Below, piece by piece: positions 1-6,750 of a stretch of DNA of 16,674 nt. The stretch is from JBGPBY01 sp041481485 (GTDB lineage: Bacteria; Acidobacteriota; Terriglobia; 20CM-2-55-15), in contig JBGPBY010000114.1 in NCBI GenBank assembly GCA_041481485.1, positions 1 through 16,674 on the forward strand, read 5' to 3'. Both the position numbers and the translations under genes were made by a program. The notes beneath the pieces were generated by a model that saw nothing but the letters and a program-made list of their open reading frames with translations, ran no database searches and had not been told where the DNA came from. Positions within the stretch are counted from its first letter, which is position 1. Each line of letters begins with the position of its first letter.

Positions 1-30
1 CAACGGACAACAGACAAACTCACAATTGAC
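1..30. repeat. Arm of a dispersed palindromic repeat, cut by the window start
   Basis: The first 17 bases (CAACGGACAACAGACAA) are identical to 5228-5244, the outer part of the right arm of the long hairpin at 5066-5251. Against the reverse complement of that hairpin's left arm the match runs for about 30 bases with one mismatch. This is therefore probably the outer end of a second copy whose other part lies before the window. It sits just beyond the 3' end of the deoxyhypusine-synthase-like gene. Nothing here looks coding. Confidence 0.75.
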
Positions 31-50
31 TCGGAGAGAAGGTCACCGCC

Positions 51-1487
51 CTACAGTTGCCGATCCATCACATACCGCACAATGAACGGCCATACCTGAG
101 TGGCATCGGCGCGAATCTCGGCGAAGTGGCCGTGCTCCAGATCCATCTTTCTCCATGATCCGTTTTCCGAATATGTACAGCCGGACAAGTTCCCGTAGTG
201 CATCGCATCCGGCGCAATACGGCAACCGAAACTGAACATGCGCGTGGGCATATCCAGATCCAGCCTTTCATTGGCGATTTCAATCAGAGGTGCGACATTC
301 TGAGTATTGTTGCGAGGCACTCCGCCTCCGATGGAGAAAATGCCCGCGCGCGGAGTTCCCGTCATTTTTTCGATCAGGAGCGCGGAATCCAGTTCCGGCC
401 AAACGATCAGCGGCGCCTTACCCTGCCGCAGTCTGCGAACGTTGTGAACATACAGATCGTTTCCGATTTCCGAATCCACAAACGCCGGACACAGTGCCGG
501 CACCCCTTTTTCAAATGTAGATTTCAGTATTCCACGATCCCCGGGATAGTTTGCCGCAAGATATTTGCCGATCGCATCGTGAAAGTCGCTGGGGCTGATG
601 GGCTCACGTCCATCGAAAGACCACAAAACCTTGTCGACAATCTCTTCGATGTGACTGAAGTTTTCTTCCGGTTCCAGAGTGTCGGTGACGCGATTGAGCT
701 TGTGCTCGGCCAGGAACGTGTCCGGATGTGCGGGATCGTGCTTGTAATGAAGGAGGCCGACACCTTCAATGAGGCCATGTGCCATGAGAGCTCCGGTTGA
801 CGAAATCACCTGCACCATGCCGAGGTCGACCATATCGCAGATCACGAGTCCCATCTTGGCGATCGTCATTGCGCCGCTCAGGGTCAGAAAGACGGTGCAT
901 TCCGGGTCTGCCACCATGTGGCGAAGAGTCTCTGCACCGTCAATCACAGCTTGTCCGGCGGGATATTTGGAAAGTTCGCGAAACAGAGAATCGATTGAAA
1001 CAGGCCGGTCCTCAATCCACTCCGTGAGAGCGCAGTTCAGAACCGGCAGGATGAACGTCGGATCTGCAAACACGGCGTCGGGAAAATGCCCATCCTTTAC
1101 CTGGCCTGGACGGGACAGTTCCTCCTTGTTAATAAAAACTGCGCCGTCGAGATGACTTATGCGATCGTCCATGGATTCGGAATAACGGCCGATTACGATG
1201 TGTTCAAACGCTGCCGCCGGCGCGATTTCAAATGTTGCGGATTGAACAACAGAATGAATCCATCCTTTGTTGCGCATGGACTTCAGCAAGCCGATCAGGG
1301 GCTTGCCATCATAGATGACGCGGATGGGCCTGCCGTTTTGGATCCATTTGTGGATTTTGAGGGCTGCCTCGCCGAGCATGCGTGCTCCGAAGGAGCACTG
1401 ATTCATGGCCATGACGATGCCGCCCACGCTGGTGCATTTCCGCAAATCGAGCCGCTCGAGCGGTTCCAGTTTCAGGTCAGCTGACAA
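51..1487 (-). CDS. Deoxyhypusine synthase-like family protein (bacterial)
   Basis: 478 residues. Deoxyhypusine synthase (DHS) moves the aminobutyl group of spermidine, using NAD, onto eIF5A; bacteria lack eIF5A, and some bacterial relatives make homospermidine or related polyamines. Family signs: an N-terminal FGARMLGEA stretch (33-41, DHS-like FGRAVQ region), NRVTDTLEPEENF (265-277), KGVPALCPAFVDSEIG (327-342), YVHN (346-349), GGGVP (387-391) and a C-terminal SG...SW segment (435-445). The residue after GGGVP, where human DHS has its catalytic Lys329 (GGGVVKHH), is Arg392. Residues about 51-195 form an insertion absent from the usual 330-370-residue enzymes. The start is TTG at 1487, because an in-frame stop lies just upstream; an AAGG Shine-Dalgarno lies about 10 bases before it. 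It is probably the last gene of the operon, 146 bp after pspA, with no feature seen in that gap. The family is secure; the substrate is unknown. Confidence 0.8.
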   Translation of the reverse strand: MSADLKLEPLERLDLRKCTSVGGIVMAMNQCSFGARMLGEAALKIHKWIQNGRPIRVIYDGKPLIGLLKSMRNKGWIHSVVQSATFEIAPAAAFEHIVIGRYSESMDDRISHLDGAVFINKEELSRPGQVKDGHFPDAVFADPTFILPVLNCALTEWIEDRPVSIDSLFRELSKYPAGQAVIDGAETLRHMVADPECTVFLTLSGAMTIAKMGLVICDMVDLGMVQVISSTGALMAHGLIEGVGLLHYKHDPAHPDTFLAEHKLNRVTDTLEPEENFSHIEEIVDKVLWSFDGREPISPSDFHDAIGKYLAANYPGDRGILKSTFEKGVPALCPAFVDSEIGNDLYVHNVRRLRQGKAPLIVWPELDSALLIEKMTGTPRAGIFSIGGGVPRNNTQNVAPLIEIANERLDLDMPTRMFSFGCRIAPDAMHYGNLSGCTYSENGSWRKMDLEHGHFAEIRADATQVWPFIVRYVMDRQL

Positions 1488-1633
1488 TTGAGAGTACCTT
1501 CATTCGATGCGTGCCTCCGGCACTCTCCATCGTACACGCAAACAACCGCGAACTAATGCTGGTGGCTGGAAATCTGCCGTCGTTCACGCGGCTGGGCACC
1601 GGATTGAGCCTCCGGATGCCCAACCCGAATTCG

Positions 1634-2296
1634 TCATGCCACTCCGCGGCGATCCTTAAGCTCGGCCAGCATTTTTTCGATGACGTCGTCTTTCCCGAGG
1701 GCATCCAGCCGGTCTTCCATGTTTTCTCCGGCCATTTCGGACAGCGCGTGGCTCATGGCTTCTTCGCCATGAACGCGGTTTTTCATTCGGTCGAATGTTC
1801 CCATCTTCGTTTCGTCCACAGCCGCCATGCGCGCACGGCTGGCCTTGCTCAAAGCGCGCGAGCGTCGATGTTTGGCCAGCAGCAGCTCGCTCTTTGCATG
1901 GGCCTCATTCAATTTCAGTTCGAGTTTGTGCAAAGCTGACTTCAGATTTTCGACCTGCGATTTTTGATGCGCCGCTTCTTCCTGATAGCTTTCCGCCATC
2001 GTGCGATAGCCGACCGCCCGATCGATTGCGGCCCGGGCGAGATCGTCCTGTTTTTTGTCGACTGCGATTTCGGCCTTGCGCATCCATTCGGTATGCTTGT
2101 CGAGGTTTTCCTGATGCTTCTTGCGGAGCAGGTGCTCATCGGCGATAGCGATGGCAACCTGCGTTTTTACCTGAAGCAGCTGGTTCTGCATATCGAGCGT
2201 CACCTGCTTCAGCATTTTCTGCGGATCTTCCGCGCGATCGATCATGTCATTGAGGTTCGCCCGAATCAGGGCGGACACACGTTCCAGAAGTGCCAT
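1634..2296 (-). CDS. pspA: PspA/IM30 (Vipp1) family membrane-stress protein
   Basis: 220 residues, the normal length for the family. PspA-type proteins are peripheral inner-membrane proteins that polymerise on stressed or damaged membrane and limit proton leakage; in enterobacteria they also hold back their own activator. The N-terminal amphipathic helix (MALLERVSALIRANLNDMID) and RAEDPQKML motif are typical. Nearly the whole remainder (about 25-190) is charged heptad-like coiled coil, followed by a short tail. The ATG start at 2296 has an AAGGA Shine-Dalgarno and lies 15 bp after the flotillin stop, so the two are co-transcribed. No PspF, PspB or PspC is present; the XRE protein at 4503-4976 is the likely regulator instead. 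Confidence in the family is high. Confidence 0.93.
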   Translation of the reverse strand: MALLERVSALIRANLNDMIDRAEDPQKMLKQVTLDMQNQLLQVKTQVAIAIADEHLLRKKHQENLDKHTEWMRKAEIAVDKKQDDLARAAIDRAVGYRTMAESYQEEAAHQKSQVENLKSALHKLELKLNEAHAKSELLLAKHRRSRALSKASRARMAAVDETKMGTFDRMKNRVHGEEAMSHALSEMAGENMEDRLDALGKDDVIEKMLAELKDRRGVA

Positions 2297-2311
2297 GGCT
2301 TTTATCCTTTC

Positions 2312-3739
2312 TTATCCCGCCTGGTCATCCGATTTGGAACCTGAATCGCCGATCGCTTTGATCTTCGCGAACAGATCCCCCATCTTCATGCCCGACAGAG
2401 TTTCAAACAGTGCGGGAATCTGCGCGGCCATACTGACCATGTCTCCCGTCACCTTATTCATACCAGCCGTTGTCCCGTTTCCCGTGGAAACGATCGTGAT
2501 CTTGTCGACATTCGAAAGAGGCGAAGCCAGCGCTCTCACAATCTCCGGCATTCCGCTAATCAGTTTGTCGACGACTGCAGCCTGGTTGTATTCCTGATAG
2601 GCTTCGGCCTTGACGTTCATAGCCCGCGCTTCGGCGTCACCCTTCTTGAAGATGATTTCCGCTTCGGCCTCTCCCTGAACGCGGATTGCGGATGCATGGC
2701 CATCGGCTTCGAGAATCTGGCGCTGCTTTTCGGCTTCTGCCAGCGTTTCAATTCTCCGGCGCTCCACTTCCGCCTGTTTCAAAATCGTGGCAATGAGTTC
2801 TTTTTCATGCCGCACAATTTCGGCTTCCTGAACCTTGATTTCCTGTTCCTTTTCGACCTGGCGCACCTTGACTGCTTCGGTGATGACCTGCTGCTGCATG
2901 ATGTTTTCCTGGATCTCGTAGGCCTTGTCGGCCTGAGCTTCCTGGCGTTTGGTCAGCTCCTTGTAGGTGGCTTTCTTGATTTCCAAATCGCGCTGCGCCT
3001 CCGCCTGCTTCGCGAGTGACAAGGTCTGCGCGAGGATACGTTCCTGATCCGCCTGAGCCGTGGCGACAGCCGCAGCGCGTGTCGCTTCAGCGCGCTTGAT
3101 CGCCGTATCGCGCTCGGCTTCGGCCGCAGCGACATCGGCATCGCGTTTGATGCGTGCAATATCCGGCCGTCCCATGTTGGAGATGTATTCGTTCTTGTCG
3201 CGAACCTCCTTGATGGTGAATGAAATCACTTCCAGGCCCATCTTGTTCATGTCTTCGGCGCAGGTGGAGCGCATGCGCTCGCCGACCATTTCCGGCTGCT
3301 TCACGATTTCTTCGACCGTCAGCTGACCGATGATTCCACGCAGATGTCCTTCCATCACGAGGCGGATGAGTCCTTCGCGCTCCGCCGGATTCTTGGTGAG
3401 AAACTGCTCTGCAGCTGTTCGAATGGATTCGGGATCGGACTTTACCTTGATTTGGGCAACGGCCTCGACAGTGACGGCAACACCCTGGCGTGTATACAGG
3501 TCCTGCTGGGGGGCCACGTCGAACGACATGAGTTCCAGCGAAAGGCCGCGGCAGGATTCGACCATCGGAAGAATTACGGTGCCGTGTCCCTTGATGATTC
3601 GAGTCCCGCGGAAGCCATACACGATCAGTGCTTCATGCGGTCCAGCCTTACGGTACAGTTTGGCAACAAACGAGATCAGCAGCAGGATTGCGACTACCAG
3701 CAGGCCTGCCATGATCCACGGATTTAGCGGTAACGCCAT
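2312..3739 (-). CDS. Flotillin-like SPFH/Band 7 membrane scaffold protein
   Basis: 475 residues, matching bacterial flotillins of the FloT/YqiK type, which organise ordered membrane domains. One N-terminal hydrophobic segment (about 8-27) anchors it. The SPFH domain spans about 30-195 (GPHEALIVYGFRG, GGQ-less variant; FTIKEVRDKNEYISNMG at 174-190). A long Ala/Glu-rich coiled coil follows (about 195-375, many AEAE and QAE repeats), then the conserved flotillin tail with PLSNVDKITIV. The ATG at 3739 has an AAGGAG Shine-Dalgarno that directly follows the stop of a mini-ORF. An NfeD-like gene upstream and pspA 15 bp downstream give the expected partners. Its first 23 codons, with the preceding ribosome-binding site, are duplicated twice upstream (3767-3958). 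Confidence 0.93.
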   Translation of the reverse strand: MALPLNPWIMAGLLVVAILLLISFVAKLYRKAGPHEALIVYGFRGTRIIKGHGTVILPMVESCRGLSLELMSFDVAPQQDLYTRQGVAVTVEAVAQIKVKSDPESIRTAAEQFLTKNPAEREGLIRLVMEGHLRGIIGQLTVEEIVKQPEMVGERMRSTCAEDMNKMGLEVISFTIKEVRDKNEYISNMGRPDIARIKRDADVAAAEAERDTAIKRAEATRAAAVATAQADQERILAQTLSLAKQAEAQRDLEIKKATYKELTKRQEAQADKAYEIQENIMQQQVITEAVKVRQVEKEQEIKVQEAEIVRHEKELIATILKQAEVERRRIETLAEAEKQRQILEADGHASAIRVQGEAEAEIIFKKGDAEARAMNVKAEAYQEYNQAAVVDKLISGMPEIVRALASPLSNVDKITIVSTGNGTTAGMNKVTGDMVSMAAQIPALFETLSGMKMGDLFAKIKAIGDSGSKSDDQAG

Positions 3740-3754
3740 CAGAGTGTCTCCTTT

Positions 3755-3835
3755 TTATCGGACAAGTGAGATCAGCAGCAGTATTGCTACAACCAGCAGG
3801 TCTGCCATGATCCATGGATTCAACGGTAACGCCAT
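3755..3835 (-). CDS. 26-residue membrane mini-protein, flotillin N-terminus copy (second)
   Basis: It encodes MALPLNPWIMADLL..., 26 residues ending LISLVR and TAA. Residues 1-23 match the flotillin N-terminus except Gly12 to Asp; the last three residues are an out-of-frame reading of the duplicated nfeD tail. The product would be little more than one transmembrane helix, with Asp placed at the edge of the hydrophobic stretch. It has the same AAGGAG site and ATG context as flotillin, and its TAA abuts the flotillin ribosome-binding site, with start codons exactly 96 bp apart. Several differences from the sister copies are synonymous (CTA/TTG, CCG/CCA, ATC/ATA), a hint of retained coding, but the numbers are too small to prove it. 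Translation is inferred. Confidence 0.55.
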   Translation of the reverse strand: MALPLNPWIMADLLVVAILLLISLVR

Positions 3836-3850
3836 CAGAGTGTCTCCTTT

Positions 3851-3931
3851 TTATCGGACAAGTGAGATCAGCAGCAGGATTGCTGCAACCAGCAGGCCTG
3901 CCATGATCCACGGATTTAGCGGTAACGCCAT
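3851..3931 (-). CDS. 26-residue membrane mini-protein, flotillin N-terminus copy (first)
   Basis: It encodes MALPLNPWIMAGLLVAA..., 26 residues ending LISLVR and TAA. It equals flotillin residues 1-23 except Val16 to Ala, plus three residues from the duplicated nfeD tail. The ATG overlaps the nfeD-like stop codon (TGATG), and its ribosome-binding site AAGGAG lies inside the last nfeD codons, so it would be translationally coupled. The product is a single predicted membrane helix with no soluble domain. It could act as a helix partner of flotillin or be a by-product of duplication. It is far below usual annotation length limits. No expression evidence can be had from sequence. Confidence 0.55.
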   Translation of the reverse strand: MALPLNPWIMAGLLVAAILLLISLVR

Positions 3932-4506
3932 CAGAGTTTCTCCTTCTTATCGGACAAGTCATCCCACCGCCGCACATACGCGATCCCGTTTTCATATCGC
4001 ATCACGATCACGTCGGTGTCTTTGTGAATGGGTGAACCATCGTCGCTGCGTGCGGCGGATCCTCGCCGCACTCCTTCCTGGGAAAAACTGATTTCTCCGG
4101 TGCCACCTTCGCGAATCGGGGAAGTCAACCGGCCGTAGACCCCCACCATTTCATAATCCATGGGATCCAGCGGACGCTCATTTGCCAGGAGGACTTTGCT
4201 CAGGAACAGGAAAACAATCGCTCCTCCGACCAGTCCTCCGGCGATGGAAACGAAGAATGCAGCCCAGAAGAAAAGTCCTGAATAATTCGAAACCAGGTAG
4301 CCCACACCGCCGAACCATGTGAGAAATGCAGCCATGGATCCGAAATTGAAGGCCGAATGCCAGCCGCCGCCGGCGTGGCCGTGATGAAAACCGTGTCCGT
4401 GGTGAAGGCCTGGAATGTGCAGATGGAAAAACCCGCCCAGAGCGGAAATGACGCACAGCGAAAAGCCCACCAGGAAGCAAACCAGATAAATGTCAGACCA
4501 GCTCAT
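3931..4506 (-). CDS. NfeD-like integral membrane protein with His-rich loop and OB-type domain
   Basis: 191 residues from the ATG at 4506. NfeD-like proteins are membrane partners of flotillins, as in Bacillus YuaF-FloT and enterobacterial YqiJ-YqiK. Hydrophobic segments lie at about 6-27, 55-73 and 78-107. The C-terminal part (about 118-183: VGVYGRLTSP, GTGEISF, DVIVMRYENGIAYVRRW) reads as the small OB-fold beta domain of the family. Between segments 1 and 2 is a loop with nine histidines in residues 28-50, possibly metal-binding. The start overlaps the XRE stop by four bases (ATGA), with AGAGG upstream; a longer reading to 4587 runs into the XRE gene and is less likely. Its stop overlaps the start of the first mini-ORF. 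No protease domain is present, so it is the short NfeD class. Confidence 0.82.
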   Translation of the reverse strand: MSWSDIYLVCFLVGFSLCVISALGGFFHLHIPGLHHGHGFHHGHAGGGWHSAFNFGSMAAFLTWFGGVGYLVSNYSGLFFWAAFFVSIAGGLVGGAIVFLFLSKVLLANERPLDPMDYEMVGVYGRLTSPIREGGTGEISFSQEGVRRGSAARSDDGSPIHKDTDVIVMRYENGIAYVRRWDDLSDKKEKL

Positions 4507-4976
4507 ATGGCATGTCCTCTCAGAACCTGCAGCAGGCGATCGGTGAGTCCCGGTGTGTCCAGGATCGCCGCCAGCAGGATGAAACACCGCCGCGAATCAT
4601 CGTGGCGCGCCACCTTCAACATGGCGTCGCACAACTCCGGATCGGAGCGGAAATTTTCGGCTCCATCGATCAGCCACAGATCCACGCGCTCTTCGACGGT
4701 TCTCACATCGGACATCAGATGGGTGTGAAACCCCTCGGGGTCGTCGACAAGATAGCCGGGATGAACCTTGAAGAAGTTGGCCAGCAGCATTCGCGACGTG
4801 TTGGTGAGATGGCGCCGTGCGCCGCTTTCAATCTGTGAAAGATAGGACTGGCTGATCGATTTGTGGAGTTCCTTGCGGATCGCTCGGGAGACCTCCTGCT
4901 GTGTCATCTCGCGGTTGAGGCCTCGAAGGGCCCCTTCCATTTCCCGCAAATAACGAATCTTCTCTCCGAGCTTCAT
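4503..4976 (-). CDS. XRE-family helix-turn-helix transcriptional regulator
   Basis: 157 residues. Residues about 3-70 form an XRE/Cro-type DNA-binding domain: LGEKIRYLRE, then MTQQEVSRAI, then SISQSYLSQIESGARR with the recognition-helix pattern SYLSQIE-G. A 15-residue insertion (KELHK region) separates the HTH helices. The C-terminal part (about 80-157) is helical without a recognisable ligand domain. It is the first gene of the operon and overlaps the NfeD-like gene by four bases, so it probably controls its own operon. The start lacks a clear Shine-Dalgarno, and the predicted promoter lies only 14 bp upstream. Its target is inferred, not known. Confidence 0.88.
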   Translation of the reverse strand: MKLGEKIRYLREMEGALRGLNREMTQQEVSRAIRKELHKSISQSYLSQIESGARRHLTNTSRMLLANFFKVHPGYLVDDPEGFHTHLMSDVRTVEERVDLWLIDGAENFRSDPELCDAMLKVARHDDSRRCFILLAAILDTPGLTDRLLQVLRGHAI

Positions 4977-5019
4977 ATTGCGATATGTAATTTATATATT
5001 GCGGATTGTAATAATGCAA
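4977..5019 (-). promoter_or_regulatory. Probable promoter and operator of the XRE-NfeD-flotillin-PspA operon
   Basis: Reading the minus strand, TTGCAT (5019-5014) and TATAAA (4996-4991) are spaced 17 bp, a fair sigma-70 match. The -10 ends 14 bp before the ATG at 4976, so the 5' leader would be only a few bases. Two ATTGCG direct repeats (plus strand 4977-4982 and 4998-5003), 21 bp apart (two helical turns), sit in the spacer and at the expected start site. They are a candidate binding site for the XRE protein itself. Confidence 0.5.
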
Positions 5020-5065
5020 GAAAAAGTTTTTGATGGCGAAGACTCCGCGGGTCCTCAACGTCAAT

Positions 5066-5251
5066 TGAGAGTTTGTCTGTTGTCCGTTGATTAATGGCCC
5101 TGGTGACATTGACGAATGACCCAATGGATCAAATCGCGGTCCGGGCTGAAAAGCAAAATTCGATTCAAACTGTAAATCTGGACATTGATCCATTGGGTCA
5201 TTCGTCAATGTCACCAGGGCCATTAATCAACGGACAACAGACAAGCTCTCA
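5066..5251. repeat. Long palindromic repeat element (65-bp hairpin stem)
   Basis: Arms 5066-5130 and 5187-5251 are inverted copies matching at 64 of 65 positions (5072/5245 is the exception, a G-T pairing), around a 56-base loop. It lies between the transporter gene and the XRE operon promoter, both on the minus strand. Because it is palindromic, both strands show the same spurious ORF start (MALVTLTNDPMDQ). There is no transposase, and no T-run that would make it a classic terminator. The outer arm is repeated at 1-30, so it is a dispersed element. It is probably a MITE- or REP-like intergenic repeat. Confidence 0.9.
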
Positions 5252-5299
5252 GCTGTCAATGCGGGAAACCGCGCATTCTCCGACTGAAAACTATGTCCA

Positions 5300-6685
5300 T
5301 TATTCGTACGACTTCCCGAATTCGATTCCGCGCTTCTCGCGCCCAAGGGCAATCACGATGGCCGCACCGGCAAAGACCACCAGTGCGGTAAGAGACATCG
5401 AGTGCGAGTATCGGTCCTTCCCGAAGGCGGCTTCAATGTAAGCGACGCTTCCGGCAAGAAGAATTCCGCACTGGTAGGCGAAGCCCGGCAGAAACCCGCG
5501 GATGTGGTTTGGCGTGAGTTCGGTCATCTGCGCGGGCACGATTCCCCATGCGCCCTGAACTGCAAATTGCAGGAAGAACGCACCGACGGCAAGCATGGCG
5601 GTCGTTGCCGAGAACGCCCATAGCGGAATCACGAGTATTCCAAAGACGAGCGACAGGATCATGGATTTGCGGCGGCCGATGCGGTCGGAGAACAACCCGA
5701 CAATAGTGCCTCCTGCAATTGCGCCGGCATTGGCGATGATTGTCATGAGTGCGGCTGCCTGCGCGGTGAATCCACGTTCCACTTTCAGAAATGTGGGATA
5801 GAGGTCCTGGGTTCCATGCGAGCAGAAGCCCATGAAGGTGAGAAAGACGACCAGATAAAAAAACAGCGCGCGATGGCCTGCGGCCACTTTCCATGTCATG
5901 TCGGCCATGAACACGATCAATGCCGTGCCGATCAGAAATGTTGCAAGTCCGCCAGAAGTGGACAGCATCGATTGAATGAGGGAAATGGACGAAAGTAGCG
6001 GTGCCACCATGTAGGCAAGGCCGGTTGCTGCAACGGCGATCAGTACGTAGAAAACCGCGTGCGATCGAACGCCGGCCCACAGGTCGCTCCAGTCGTGCCG
6101 CTTTGAAGATTTCCAGACTTCGGATTCCTTCACGTTGCGTCGAATGTACAAGGCCAGCAGCGCAGGTGCTCCGCCTACAAAAAACATCGCGCGCCATCCG
6201 AAGTGCGGAAGAACCAGAAAGTAAGCAGCTGCGGCGATCATGTAGCCGAGCGCATAGCCTTGCTGAAGAATACCCGAGAGAACGCCACGCCATTTCGCCG
6301 GTACACTCTCCATGGCCAGCGATGCGCCGACGCCCCATTCTCCGCCCATCGCAATACCGAACAGTGCGCGAAGAATCAGAAATGCAGTAAAGTTCGGCGC
6401 GAAACCGGAAGCGACCTCGATAATCGAGTAGGCTACAACATCGATCATCAGCGGGATCCGCCGGCCGTATTTGTCGGCCAGGAGACCAAAGATGAAAGCG
6501 CCGATCGGCCGGAATGCCAGTGTCAGCGTCAGCGTTAACGCCATCTCGGCATTCGATTTGTGGAACTCGGCTCCGATTTCGGTAAGCACCATCACTACAA
6601 TGAAGTAATCGAATGCATCCAGAGTCCAGCCGAGGAAGGACGCAATCAGAGCATTCCAGTTTTGGTCCTTATGGGATGTGTTCAC
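5300..6685 (-). CDS. MFS transporter, carboxylate/sialic-acid (JEN/NanT-like) type
   Basis: 461 residues from GTG at 6685, about twelve membrane helices. The N-terminal SFLGWTLDAFDYFIV, DKYGRR between helices 2 and 3 (71-76), GGEWGVGASLAMES (114-127) and a second SDRIGRR between helices 8 and 9 are typical of the metabolite:proton symporter branch that includes JEN and NanT-type permeases. The likely cargo is a mono- or dicarboxylate or an acidic sugar, but sequence alone cannot settle this. The frame stays open upstream to 6853, but homologues usually have only 10-20 residues before helix 1, and the extra stretch is not hydrophobic or domain-like. The GTG has no Shine-Dalgarno of its own and overlaps the stop of a short ORF that sits behind a strong one. 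It stands alone, divergent from the transglutaminase-like gene. Confidence 0.88.
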   Translation of the reverse strand: MNTSHKDQNWNALIASFLGWTLDAFDYFIVVMVLTEIGAEFHKSNAEMALTLTLTLAFRPIGAFIFGLLADKYGRRIPLMIDVVAYSIIEVASGFAPNFTAFLILRALFGIAMGGEWGVGASLAMESVPAKWRGVLSGILQQGYALGYMIAAAAYFLVLPHFGWRAMFFVGGAPALLALYIRRNVKESEVWKSSKRHDWSDLWAGVRSHAVFYVLIAVAATGLAYMVAPLLSSISLIQSMLSTSGGLATFLIGTALIVFMADMTWKVAAGHRALFFYLVVFLTFMGFCSHGTQDLYPTFLKVERGFTAQAAALMTIIANAGAIAGGTIVGLFSDRIGRRKSMILSLVFGILVIPLWAFSATTAMLAVGAFFLQFAVQGAWGIVPAQMTELTPNHIRGFLPGFAYQCGILLAGSVAYIEAAFGKDRYSHSMSLTALVVFAGAAIVIALGREKRGIEFGKSYE

Positions 6686-6750
6686 GTGCCGATCACTGCA
6701 GAGAACCGATGCAGCCGATTTCTGTACCACACGCCGTGTATTTGGTCCAT
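6682..6750 (-). CDS. Possible 22-codon leader ORF coupled to the MFS start
   Basis: The minus strand has a near-perfect Shine-Dalgarno, GGAGGT (6767-6762), followed by two ATGs. The ATG at 6750 (spacing 11) opens a 22-codon ORF (MDQIHGVWYRNR...) whose TGA overlaps the transporter GTG as GTGA. The ATG at 6755 (spacing 6) opens a 20-codon ORF (MAWTKYTACG...) ending at 6693, eight bases before the GTG. Neither is in the transporter frame. Either one serves as a translational-coupling leader, or an indel has separated the true start from the body of the gene. Confidence 0.35.
   Translation of the reverse strand: MDQIHGVWYRNRLHRFSAVIGT

Larger units (their letters stand above)
3671..3958. repeat. 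Three tandem 96-bp units spanning the nfeD/flotillin junction
   Basis: Units are 3671-3766, 3767-3862 and 3863-3958, all exactly 96 bp and differing at only a few positions. On the coding (minus) strand each holds the last about 28 bases of the nfeD-like gene, including the AAGGAG ribosome-binding site, and the first about 68 bases of the flotillin gene. The simplest origin is a tandem triplication of the gene junction. The end units merge into the intact nfeD-like 3' end and the intact flotillin 5' end, so neither gene is broken. There are no spacers, so it is not a CRISPR array. Confidence 0.95.

Noticed and set aside
3671..3958. CRISPR array
   Set aside because: The repeats are adjacent 96-bp units without spacers and are explained by duplication of a gene junction; no cas genes are present.
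5094..5441. Open frame on the plus strand beginning MALVTLTNDPMDQ, with a twin on the minus strand ending at 4828
   Set aside because: Both start in the arms of the palindrome, which is why their first residues are identical; they then run over other genes or spacer and have no coding character.
5433..6338. Second minus-strand frame inside the transporter gene
   Set aside because: It is shifted relative to the transporter, Arg/His/Cys-rich and without hydrophobic helices; a shadow frame.
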